Positions 44,546-54,800 of a DNA stretch of 64,000 nucleotides are shown one piece after another. Source of the DNA: Sphaerosporella brunnea (lineage: Eukaryota > Ascomycota > Pezizomycetes > Pezizales > Pyronemataceae); the NCBI GenBank assembly GCA_008704415.1, contig VXIS01000042.1, positions 124,001-188,000 of the forward strand. Reading direction: 5' to 3'. How positions within the stretch are numbered: the stretch's first letter is position 1; each line of letters starts with the position of its first letter. The notes beneath the pieces are model-generated. The model saw only the letters and a program-made list of their open reading frames with translations, was not told the DNA's origin and made no database searches. A program made the position numbers and the translations under genes.

Positions 44546-45279
44546 GCGCGAGTTCCAGTTTTTTGGGTTTATGGGAAGGGACGTTATCTTAATGGGGTAT
44601 CATCATTATTAATGACTGGTGGTTAAACGCTTCCTGTATTTTATGTGTAAAGAAACACGATACATCTCAACAACAAACTCCTTCACAAACCTCTCCTCCG
44701 GAGCGGGGTGCGCGGTGCTCGCAGTTTGGCCCGTGAGGTGATGTGCGGCGATGAGCAGTGCTGATGGGTGATCGCTGCGCGGGATACCCCGCGCGCAGGT
44801 GGAGCATGTAAGCTGCGCTGCGCGTGGCTATGATAGCTGGGCGCGTAAGTAGACGGAAGTTGCCGCGAGTGGTAGCGAGGCCGAGGCTGCGGTAGGCTGG
44901 CTACCATGACGGAACATCGTAGAGGTTGGTTTTGATAGTGACGTAGGAAACCCCTAACGTAAGTAGACGGTGGGGGGAAGCGAGCCACAGAACAATTGAA
45001 GAAAGAGTTGGTCAAACTCATGGGCCGCCGGCAAGAGAGAACAACTACCTAGGGCAACTTCACCAACCCCTCCCTTAGCGGGTTGTTGTGCTCAGGAATT
45101 TGTGACCATACCGAGAGGGTCGGTATAGAAACTTCGGGCATTTTGTGTGGGACGTACTCAATTATACCCGCAGTTTCATGTCCCCCACCTGGCCTGGCTC
45201 GCTTCCCCGCCTACAGGCTTCAAGTTTTTGTATACACGTGTGTACTAATACATAGATACCTACATGATGATCAAGCTTC
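44546..45279. other. Intergenic region, no gene recognised
   Basis: 3' UTR of the Cys-rich gene followed by unassigned sequence. Confidence 0.4.
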
Positions 45280-45526
45280 CGGGGGAGAGGGAGGGGGGGG
45301 GGGGGGGGGGCACTGAAACTTCCCGGCGTGGATTTTCCGTCAGCTATCTATCCATGGGAAAAAGCGCGCTGAGGGGGGGGAAGGGCGGGGGGTAAATTGT
45401 CGTATTGATAAGTACTGGGCCCCCAAGGCTTTGAGGATCGCGATGACAACCTGCCTGCCTGGGTATGGAAGGACTCGACAACTGTACTAGTAGTAGATGT
45501 CAGCGGGGCTCCGTGATGATTGGTGC

Positions 45527-45557
<31 letters not shown>

Positions 45558-46330
45558 GCTCTGGTGTTGAACAGCAGCATTCCGAATTGTTGATGATGAT
45601 GACGATGGGCGGCCTCCCATTTCGAGTGATGGTTGGTCTAACTAAGCATGGTCACTTATTTCTCACCCAGCAGTCAGTCTCACGATGAGTATTAGAGAGT
45701 TTGCGATTTGCATCCAGACGCAAATTTAAGCTGGCCAAGACTTCGTGTCACCGCCTGATTTTTGCGTCTAGACGCAAATCGCAAACTCTCTATTATAGGT
45801 AGATATATATACCATCGTTACTATAGTAGGGGATAGGGTTTTGTCCCCCCACGCGCCCCCTTTTCTGCCACAAAGAAATAAAGAGCCGGAGGATGAGTGA
45901 GTTGACGGTTCGTGATGATGTGCGCTCGCTCGCTCGCCTAACAAAACTTGCGGCGAGGCATTTTGGTCGCTGTTTGTTTGTTTGTTTTGTTCACTGGCGC
46001 TGCTGCTGCTGCGGCAATTTACGCGGCCCCCGACACACACACACACACACGTACTTATTATCGAGCCGCTAGCTGGCTAGCACTACTTCTTACTCTGTGT
46101 GTGTGTGTGGAAGTAGAAGAAACTTGCTTAGGGGCTCATATCTACAAGCAGCAGCAGCAGCAGCAGAGCCAGCAAGCGCCATCATAAGTCACGTACCAGC
46201 CAGCTACAAACCGGCAAGCAGAGAAACCGTCCAGTTCGCATGGGGGGGGGGGGGTGAGAATACGTGATCGCTCAACACATGAACGATCCCTCGACGAAAA
46301 AAAAGGGGGGGGGGGTGAGCAAAAAAGAGT
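45280..46330. repeat. Microsatellite-rich region
   Basis: Clustered simple repeats: G-runs at 45292-45310, (GCC)n at about 45531-45558, (GTTT)n near 45975, (CA)n near 46034-46050, (GT)n near 46095, (GCA)n near 46147-46164, and G-runs near 46241 and 46306. No gene recognised. Confidence 0.7.
45695..45790. mobile_element. TA-flanked MITE-like element, copy 1 (96 bp)
   Basis: Begins GAGAGTTTGCGATTTGCATC and ends with the near-perfect reverse complement ATCGCAAACTCTC; the inverted repeat is about 31 bp with few mismatches (inner part holds an AGACGCAAA motif). TA dinucleotides flank both ends, as expected for a Tc1/mariner-type duplication. It shares its 15-bp ends with the element at 53055-53142. 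No coding capacity. Confidence 0.75.
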
Positions 46331-47087
46331 TTCACTATAAAAATAAGGGGGGATAGGTATCAAAGCATCACCACTTCTCACTCTTCTCTAGCATCTAGGT
46401 ATTTGCACATCACCCGCCGCGCGTGATAGTGAAGATCATGATCGTCGGTCAGCACGGCGCGAATTCACCTCCCCCCAACACAAAAAAATCCCTTCCCTCA
46501 GATCAGTTGGTTTGGTGTGTAGACCAAATTTTAACCTTAAGATTAGTACGAGAGCGAAACCCTGGGTGCCGTTCATTACGATCATCGACCAGCTAAACGT
46601 TAACCAACACTAAACTTTGCGTCGTCGTAGGACTTCACGGGGGTAAAAAAAAAAAAAAAAAAAAAGACACAAAGTATCACGGTGAACGAGAAAATGCATG
46701 AAATTTTGGCACAGAATGAAGAAGGAAAGGCGCACCAAAAAAAAAAAGTATGTCTAATTCACAAAGAGAATGGAAAGGATGATTGAATGTCTACTCCGCT
46801 GCGGGGCATCGACATCAACTCATCCTTAAGAATGTAGAGCAACAAGTATATATGGGGAGAAAGAAAAAAGAAAAAGAAAAAAAAGAAAACGCCACTCATA
46901 TTACCCAAGCCTGCAAATCCAATCCTAATAACACACAAAACATAATGGTTTTTAAAAATGGGTATTTCCAAAAAAGAAACCAAAAGCATGCCATTTCATT
47001 ATTGACAAACGCCTATTCGTATTTCCTCCAGAACATAAAACACCCCACTTCACCTCATCCTCCTAGAAAATGTCCCCTGGCACATGT
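46331..47087. other. Intergenic region, no gene recognised
   Basis: Contains A-runs at about 46646-46664, 46737-46747 and a GAAAAA-rich stretch near 46860-46890. Serves as the 3' side of the following minus-strand gene. Confidence 0.4.
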
Positions 47088-47799
47088 TTACAAAAGGTAG
47101 ACAGCAACACCGAGAAGACCAGCGAGCGCACCACCAGCAACGGTGGCACGGTTGGCAGCACCAGTGTAGACGTTAGAGGGGGTGGCAGCCGGGGTGGAGT
47201 GACCACTAGTGGTTCCGTTGCCGTAGGAGGGAGGAACTCCAGTGCCGGTGGCCACGGGGTAGGTGTGCACGGCAGGAGGAGTGTAGGTCTTGGCAGGCTG
47301 TGTGTAGGTGGGAGCCACAGTGGGAGCAGAGGTGTAACTGGAGGGACAGTTAGTTACTTACTCTGTTTTGGACCAGAGAAAATGCTAAAAACTTACGACT
47401 TGGTGAGGGTGCACTCAGGGATGGTAAAAGTGGTGGCCGCAGGGACAGTGTAGGTCTCGGTGCCGTGGGTGAGGGTGGTAGCCTCCGAGCAGTAAGTGGT
47501 GACGGCAGGCACGACCTCAGTGGAGTAACTGGAGGGACTGTTAGTTACTTACTCTGTTTTGGACCAGAGAAAATGCTAAAAACTTACGTCTTGGTGAGGG
47601 TGCACTCAGGGATGGTAAAAGTGGTGGCCGCAGGGACAGTGTAGGTGTCGGTGCCGTAGGTGAGGGTGGTAGCCTCCGAGCAGTAAGTGGTGACAGCAGG
47701 CACGACCTCGGTGGTGGTGAAGCAGTTGTCAGTGGTGTTGGCGTAACCGGCAGAGACAGCAGCGGCGCAGAGAGCAACGATGGCAACGGAGGAACGCAT
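47088..47799 (-). CDS. Thr-rich GPI-anchored cell-wall protein
   Basis: Complement of exons 47588-47799, 47397-47528 and 47088-47337; two 59-nt introns; 197 aa. A signal peptide (MRSSVAIVALCAAAVSAG) is followed by a module EVVPAVTTYCSEATTLTYG and YTVPAATTFTIPECTLTK. This module is encoded in exon 1 and again, almost identically, in exon 2, and the two introns are also nearly identical. Exon 3 encodes a Pro/Thr/Gly-rich stalk (APTYTQPAKTYTPP) and a hydrophobic C-terminus (ATVAGGALAGLLGVAVYLL) with an upstream small-residue site that suggests a GPI anchor. Similar short Thr-rich clock- or light-regulated wall proteins exist in ascomycetes, but I do not assign a specific one. Confidence 0.8.
47335..47716. 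repeat. Tandem duplication (2 x 191 bp) of intron plus exon
   Basis: Units 47335-47525 and 47526-47716 are nearly identical, including a full intron with its splice sites and the Thr/Cys module of the cell-wall protein. Only scattered substitutions separate them. Confidence 0.85.
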
Positions 47800-47977
47800 G
47801 TTGACGGTGGTTGTTGGAGTTTTTGGTTGGTTTTTGGAAATTATACTATTATGTAGAGGGGTTGTATAAACGAAGGGCTACGCTTGAAGCGAGAGTGCGA
47901 ATGCAGGCTGAGCGATCGAAGCGACTGTGGGTGAGGAGGAAAGAGGAATCAGACGGGATGCGGTCGAGTACCACCGT

Positions 47978-47984
47978 CTTTATA
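47978..47984 (-). promoter_or_regulatory. TATA box of Thr-rich wall protein gene
   Basis: TATAAAG on the minus strand, 179 nt before the start codon at 47799, with a long leader between. Confidence 0.4.
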
Positions 47985-50792
47985 GGATGTTGAACATCCA
48001 ACATCTCTCAATCGGCGCGCGTACTCGTGAGCATGGCTGGGGGGGGGGGGGGTTGCGGTCATTGCATTTTACCGCCACACCACACCAGGGGGCAAAGCGA
48101 GAGTACCACAAACACACGGCTCAAAGACTTGCCACATACCACCATCACCACCCACATAGAGTACCAACAGCCTGGCTTTCTCGTTGGTGCATTATCTCTC
48201 AGGCTTGCATGCAGTGCCGCTTCGGGTGTCTTGGGGGAAATTGCGAACAGATCGAAATTGTGGGGCCAAAAATAGATCATTGATGAGTTTTTTCCCTTGT
48301 CCCAGGCGATGGATGACTGTCATGCCCTAGCGTCGCAGTGCCAATGGGTTGTGCACTAGAGTACCTCCCATCACAGCACCAGGTGGGCAATCGCAAGCCC
48401 AGAGTCTAGCGCAGGTACCAGAGCAACGTGCTGCGAAGAGCGAGGAGAACCCCGGCGGCCTGGCGCTAAAAGCCTTGCAAATTCCACAACCCAGCCAGAC
48501 GTGCATATGCGGGTACCAGAGTTGGCTCTGTATCCGAAGACGCTGTGGGGGGAACTTCTCCCGGGGTCCTGTCAGGCAGGCGAGAAGCGGTACGTAAAGG
48601 TAGGCTGGCTCCATAGACGTGGTGCGCCACCCAGCACACAGGCAGTGCCGTGTCTGATTGTTTATCCGCCGCCGCCTTCCTCACGGGCAAATCAAGCTTA
48701 TCCGTTCAACTCCACCGTTGCTCTGTCTAACCGCTTCTTTCATCGGCGTCCCGAGTCATTTCGGTTGACCTTCATTGTCCGGTGTTCTACCCCGGAACAG
48801 GATTACGAGTGGATCGAGCCTCGAGCCTTCCGGAGGTCCCCGCCATGATCATTGGCCTCGCCTTATCTCGTGTGCTCGAGGAACGCAAACGTTCATGCAT
48901 AGAGATTTCAGAGCAATCTTTTCCGCCATGTACGATACGGACAGTCCTTGCGAAATTCTCCCCTGAGCTCAGGCTGTTAGGCGTCAGCTCGGAAAGGTCA
49001 AATGGGGATGTGGAACATTTACTTGTCTCAACTTGCAGGTTGGAGCCCAGTGAGCACGAACCCTCGCGGATCGAGAATTTTCTTCAGGCTAGGTATGTCG
49101 GATTCTAGACGAGGTTTTTAGCATGTAGGCGCGAGTGGGTTAGCGTTGTGCAGGTAAATCTCAGCACAGCTCCGTTAGCTGAAAACGCCGACAAAGTGCA
49201 CTTCGCAAAATGGGAAACACAAAGCTGGCTTCAGGTCGTGCCGTCCTCTGGCCCCCCCCTCCCCCCCACATCTAGCTTTGTCTTCTGAGCGGGGACGCGG
49301 CGGCTTTCGAGCAGAAGTTGGAAAGATCGCCCGTCGTTTAGGTACCGCATGACCCGGCCGGCGCCAAAGCGGAGATGTTCAACTGAATGAAAACTTTCAC
49401 CTGAACGAAGACTCTGGAATTTGATGGCAAAAAGCTTCCGCCCGTTGCCGCTGTGGAGAATAATGAATGGCTGTCCTCGACAAAGCCGCGGTGCTTAATA
49501 TCAAGCGCCAAATGAAAAGATAATCCGGATTGCTTCTTATATAAGCAAAACAATGTACCGTAAACGCTGCGTGCAGTCAAGTTATTATTGGAGTGTGCAA
49601 AATAGAGTACATAGCGCATGGCTGGTCTCGCTCTGTCGATATGTCTCTCCGCCACCAGTACAGCCTTTGCCGACTTTTCATTAGGATTAAGGAATATCCT
49701 AGCCGATAGTAACACACGTAGACCCTAAGGTTGAATGTAAATCTCAGCAAACAGATCACCCAAACAACCATCAACTCGAGGCACCCCCCGTCAGCAGCCG
49801 ACTTTGCGTCGATGATGTTTTGCATAGATCTTTCGCGTACGCGTATCTGGACTGCTTCTGGAACTGTCAACGTTCATCGTTATCCTTGCCCTACATCCAT
49901 CCACTGGGGGTGCTCATAAACCATTCATTATATTATGTGCGCCGCATGGCATGTACCTATCTCACAAAGCAGTAATCTGGGATCCATATGGTACGGTACC
50001 ACTCTGGTGGCCGGCGCTGTGTCCTCTCGAATACCACCTTCGTTGAACTTCAATTCCGCAGCAAAACCTGAATGTGTGGTTGGTATTGCGGTGAGCTTTA
50101 TGAATCATCGTGTACGCAGTGAGATTTATTGAGATACAATAGGTATTCAACCCTATCACCACCACCGTGGCAGCACATAATACTGTGTTGATGCTTGACG
50201 AATTTTTCACACTCGATACGAAGCTTCGAAGAGGGTTGCGATTGCATCGGCTTCACTGTATGTCACTCACTTTTATTCACGAGCGCCAAATCGCATGCAC
50301 TTAGCCATACGTATCGGCGTGTCCAATAGAGAAGTGCGGATTTTTTACTTGAGGTTGGTCATGAAACGTGGCCAAGCCGTTTCACGATGTCATGGCAAAG
50401 GCCCGTGCTTCTGGAGATCATGAGCGGCTTGTCCATCCAACGTCTGCATCGTCCTCATTCCACCAGCTCTCCATCCACCTGCATGTTCAGGAACAGCACG
50501 CCTTCTCTTTTCTGAGCCAACTCACAGTCGGGCACTGATTTTTGCTGTGTAAGGTGACTCCTCAAACAAAGACTGCCTCCGAGAGATGGCGGTGTTCCCA
50601 AGATCTCATTCTGACTTGCAGTCAGTCCTTAGGTGTCTATGCTTTGAAGCATCGCCGTTCTTTTCGTCCACGCGCCTGGTGCCGTTCATTCGCAAGACTA
50701 GATTCTTCAACACGAGAAGACCACACCTTCTTTCCTCCTCCTCCAGGCGAGCGAGTTGTCATTCCGAGCACATCCACTCCTTCCACGACGAA
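47985..50792. other. Gene-poor region, no gene recognised
   Basis: About 2.8 kb with a G-run near 48040 and a C-run near 49253. A frame at 48782-49108 is open but unconvincing. Nothing else supported. Confidence 0.4.
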
Positions 50793-51089
50793 ATGCAGTT
50801 CCTGATACTGTTTCTGGCCGCGATTATCGCGATCGCGTACGCAGCCCCGCTTCCCAAGCCGCCCATCGATCTTCCCAGAGACGTGGCGGAGGCGTTCATC
50901 AGCGACAACGAGATCGACGGCGGCAGTGGTGTGTTCAACGTTATTCTAGTGCAGCAGCAGCGACCCAGCGACCGTGAAGAACTGGTCGATCCAGATTTGG
51001 ACGAGCTCGCCGATATCGAGAACTTGCACAGCGGACGGCGAGGCTGGGGTTACTCGGCTCGTCGCGAGGGTGTGTACCCTAAGCTGTAG
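50793..51089 (+). CDS. Small secreted protein or propeptide, 98 aa
   Basis: Uninterrupted frame with a strong signal peptide (MQFLILFLAAIIAIAYAAPL, probable cleavage after AYA or nearby). The mature part is acidic (IDLPRDVAEAFISDNEIDGG, then DPDLDELADIENL). The last 18 residues are basic and aromatic: SGRRGWGYSARREGVYPKL contains two RR sites of the type cut by Kex2. Single copy; no Cys. It may be a small secreted effector-like protein or a precursor whose C-terminal peptide is released; neither is proven. Confidence 0.55.
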   Translation: MQFLILFLAAIIAIAYAAPLPKPPIDLPRDVAEAFISDNEIDGGSGVFNVILVQQQRPSDREELVDPDLDELADIENLHSGRRGWGYSARREGVYPKL

Positions 51090-51714
51090 GTGGTTAATTA
51101 ATCGGTGTGGGTGGGAGCGGGAAGACAGTTGTTGCATAAAGGGGTTCAACTTTTTTCCGCATTTCATTTCGGCGTTTCTGGGGTTCGATTCGGCGGCTGG
51201 AGAATGAGTGGTGTTGGTGACACGGGATGTTGGAAAAAAACAAAAGTCCATGTTCTTCCTTCGCGCGACAGAAGCCAGCGTGATCAAATTTACCATGGCT
51301 TTCTGACCTGAAACGATTCATAGTTCCATAGCCCTATGTGCACAGCCACCGCCGCTGTGGAGCCGATCTGCTAAGCCCTGTGTGTCTCGAGCCCAGTGCC
51401 GTCCCGGCGGATCGTGAGGAGATCAACGTGAACAGTTCTGGTCAGAGTCGCAGACATTCCTAGGTATACGGTTCTTCCAGATGCGCAAAGCCCATCCCTG
51501 CAGGCCGTTCGTGGGTTTTTTTCCTGTCAGACCGAGTGCGATACTGTGAGCCCTTGCCAACCACGACTGCTGCAGGAACTGCAAACGATGTAGCTTCGCT
51601 GTTTGTATTGGTCAGCTGACCTATATTACGGAATCTAAGGAGCTGCATGTTCTTCCCGGCTCACCTCACAGAAAAAAAATCCACTGCAGCTTCTCCTTGC
51701 GCTTGTCATGTAGG
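51090..51714. other. Intergenic region, no gene recognised
   Basis: 3' side of the secreted-protein gene; no structure noted. Confidence 0.4.
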
Positions 51715-51865
51715 CTGTAACAAAAAGGGGGGGGGGGGCTGCGATTGCTACTGCGGTGATACTGAAAAAGATACCGTATTTGCCCCATGATATACCGCAA
51801 CGTCGACAAAATACCAAATCTTTGATGACACTGCGGTAGCAATCGCACCCCTCTTTCTGCTACAG
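51715..51865. mobile_element. MITE-like imperfect inverted repeat, about 151 bp
   Basis: Left arm CTGTAACAAAAAGGGG, then TGCGATTGCTACTGCGG; right arm (reverse complement) CTGTAGCAGAAAGAGGGG, then TGCGATTGCTACCGCAG. The arms are about 38 bp and match with few differences, apart from an expanded G-run (51727-51738) in the left arm. Borders are approximate and no target duplication is clear. Confidence 0.55.
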
Positions 51866-54800
51866 TATGTAGTAGGTAGCTTACAATTGAACCACGCCGG
51901 CGAGAATACACTTACTTTCTCGATGGATTGGATAAATCCCCTACCCCCCCCCCTTTTTTTTCTTTGCCACATCGATACATCCATGTTGGTACCACCTCGG
52001 GTTTTGCACTGATGGTTATAGGACGGCAAGTAAACTACGTACTATACACCAAAAACATGAAGTACCAAGGTTTTGAGAGAAGAAAAAAAAAAAAAAAAAG
52101 AGAGAGAGAGACTTGTATCAAGTATCTACCGCATGCAGCTAAATCCCTCATCAGCAATGATTCTATACCGGCCAGCTTCCTGAATCAGCCGATAATGAAG
52201 CAGCCCGCGTGGGGGGGGGGGGGGGAGAGGTTTCAGCGCCAACGCCACCATTCCCACGTATGTCGGCAGACAGTGGCAGCGACTTCGAGGGCAACCAGGC
52301 CTCCAGTATCTAGGACCGACAATGGCAAGGTGATCCGATAATACAAAGAGTAGTAGGTACATACCTCTTATGTAACCTCCGCCTCTAAAAGCGACCAGTC
52401 ACGAGTCCGCACTCGAGGGTCGAAAGGGCTCCGCTCCCCAAAGCCCGAGGCCGGCGGCCGCCACTACAATAGATAGCGGCTTACAGTAGGTATATTTTTA
52501 CGAAAGTTTGATCTGGCCGAATCTTCCATCACATGGCCCGACCACTCTGTGGCAATCTTCGATATCGCTAGTAGACGGGGTAAAACTCAGCAAAAAAAAA
52601 CACCTGATGCCGGATCGACAATCTAGCCTTAGATCTGGAGGGAGCCGGCGAGCTCGAGTGCGTATTCATGACTCAACAATACTGGGAAGGTGTTTGAGCG
52701 GGGAATGCGTCCAAGAGATCGAATTCGAATGGGTTACTGGGGGGGGGGTAGTGAGTTGTACAGCTGTTCATGTAATGTCACTCGGACAGTGGTACTGGCC
52801 TGACAGCTGATGTGACAGCTGATGTCGCGCGTCGGGCTTGCCGGGTTGCATAGCGCCGTGCAATGGCGCCGATTACACAGAATAACTTTAAGTTCGGAGC
52901 GGCAGTCTAAGACCCACAATTTCGAGTGATAATTAGTGAATGACTCTTCCAATAACTACGAATCCAGTGATGCTAGCATCTCCATCGCTCTGTCCCAAAT
53001 ATAGCGCTAAAGTCTTATATAACGAAGGGGTCCATTGACCCATCGCCCTCGTTAGAGAGTTTGCGATTTCAACATAAATTTTGTCCTCGGCTCCGCTGTT
53101 GCGATCGTCGATTTGGGATTTATATTGAAATCGCAAACTCTCTAATAATATAATCTCTTTCCATTCCATACGATTAGTAGCATGTAGCTGTATTGAGCAC
53201 TTGTGACACTGCAGGATAAACTCCTATTGTCCTATTACTAATGAGAGGGGCACCACACGAATGACAGCGGGCTCATCGACATCAGTCTTTAGAGCTTTGG
53301 TGGAATTGCATTCCTCAATCTGATTATGGTGAAACCTAGAGTTCTACTCCACAGGCTTGCGTTTGAGGCGCTGGAGCACTCGACTTTCGATTCTCGCTCG
53401 ATCCACTTGCAGACAGTGAAAGTACCTACCGTGTCATAACCGGGGTTTTCTGAACCGTGACAATCCACCAGTGATGTGATGTGATGCCAGTAAATCAGGT
53501 GTGGCTTACCGCCCACATCACGACGTCAGTCGGGTGATATCCCATGTCTACGCCCGCCCTCGTAGACCCGACCAAATGGTGCTTCCAGCCAGGGCCAAAC
53601 CTATACACGAGCTCGTCAGAACACGCGAGATCTTGATCTCCGACGGTAATTAGAGCCGGGTCGATAGAGTGGACCTGCAGTAGGTATCAGGATTTGACCA
53701 CACACTTCACTTCATGCCGGCGGCCAAGAACGAAAACATTGGTGATTTCCGAAAGTCTGCTGTGTCACCCAGATATATTGACGGGTATAGCAATTGCATT
53801 GCGTTGGGGCGGTACGCTGTACTCGGGGATATCTTTAAACGCTCGGGATCGAACTTTCTATACACGCACACCTGTATCTTACTGCCGACGACGTTTGGAA
53901 TATATTGCTGGACATCAGGGTGGGTATGTACATATGAATATTGCGGAGTACCGGCCGGAAGCGTTCAGTTGAAACAATTTTGCAAAAGCAATACCGGGAA
54001 AGCTGCAATTGTTTCCTCCATAGGAAGCTTTACCACCGGTCTGATGCACTCAGCATGCATGCAACAGACGGGGAGAAGCGTCAGTCCTCGCACATACTTG
54101 GGTACCTGAATTGAATCCGCAACGCCTGCTGAGTGCGTCAGCGAGAATATTAAGCTTCCGGGATATCGCCTTCCACGCACAACAGCTTACCTAGATCCAA
54201 CTGCATGCCTAGATAATAGTGATGCGAGTTAAAAGGAGAAGGGGTCAAAAAAAACAAAAAAACATCAGCAACCGTTAGCTTCGGCAACCCGCTCACAACT
54301 CTAAACCCCTATCCATATCATCCCATCTATCCAGTATCCGATGCAGTCGCCGTTGGGTCTCCGACCGATCGCGAGAAACCTCCAGTCTGGTAGCGATAAG
54401 GAAGAAAAACACAGAACATGTGGAGAGCGATTCGCGATGGCTGAGGAGCCTCTTTTTCATCCTTGCTGCCTAACCGAGAAATAGTAAGCGGCGCTTGAGC
54501 AGGGGATGCTTGCGGGAAACATTGAGCCGTACTCCAAACAGTTAGCGCGACTGCGATTGAAAGTCTCAATTTCCGTTCCCTGTTCAGTCGTCTCTAGCGG
54601 CCCGCATCATAGGGTCAGAGCTCGGGGGCTCAGGTGCACGGTGCAGCCGGAAAAAAGAAGGAGACACAGAAGGGTTGTTGCTGTGAAGTCCGTGCAAGGT
54701 CCCGGTGAGGGCCGATCAGTCACATCTTTGGAACGGAGCGTAGTGGACTGGGCACGATACGAAGCGTGTATGTACCTATTTCAAAGCGCTCTTTGCGGAC

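Noticed and set aside
48782..49108. 108-aa plus-strand frame
   Set aside because: No recognisable similarity, no splice support and a composition close to chance; left out as a gene.
53714..54109. 131-aa plus-strand frame in the gene desert
   Set aside because: No similarity or start context; overlapping alternative frame of equal quality, so considered chance.
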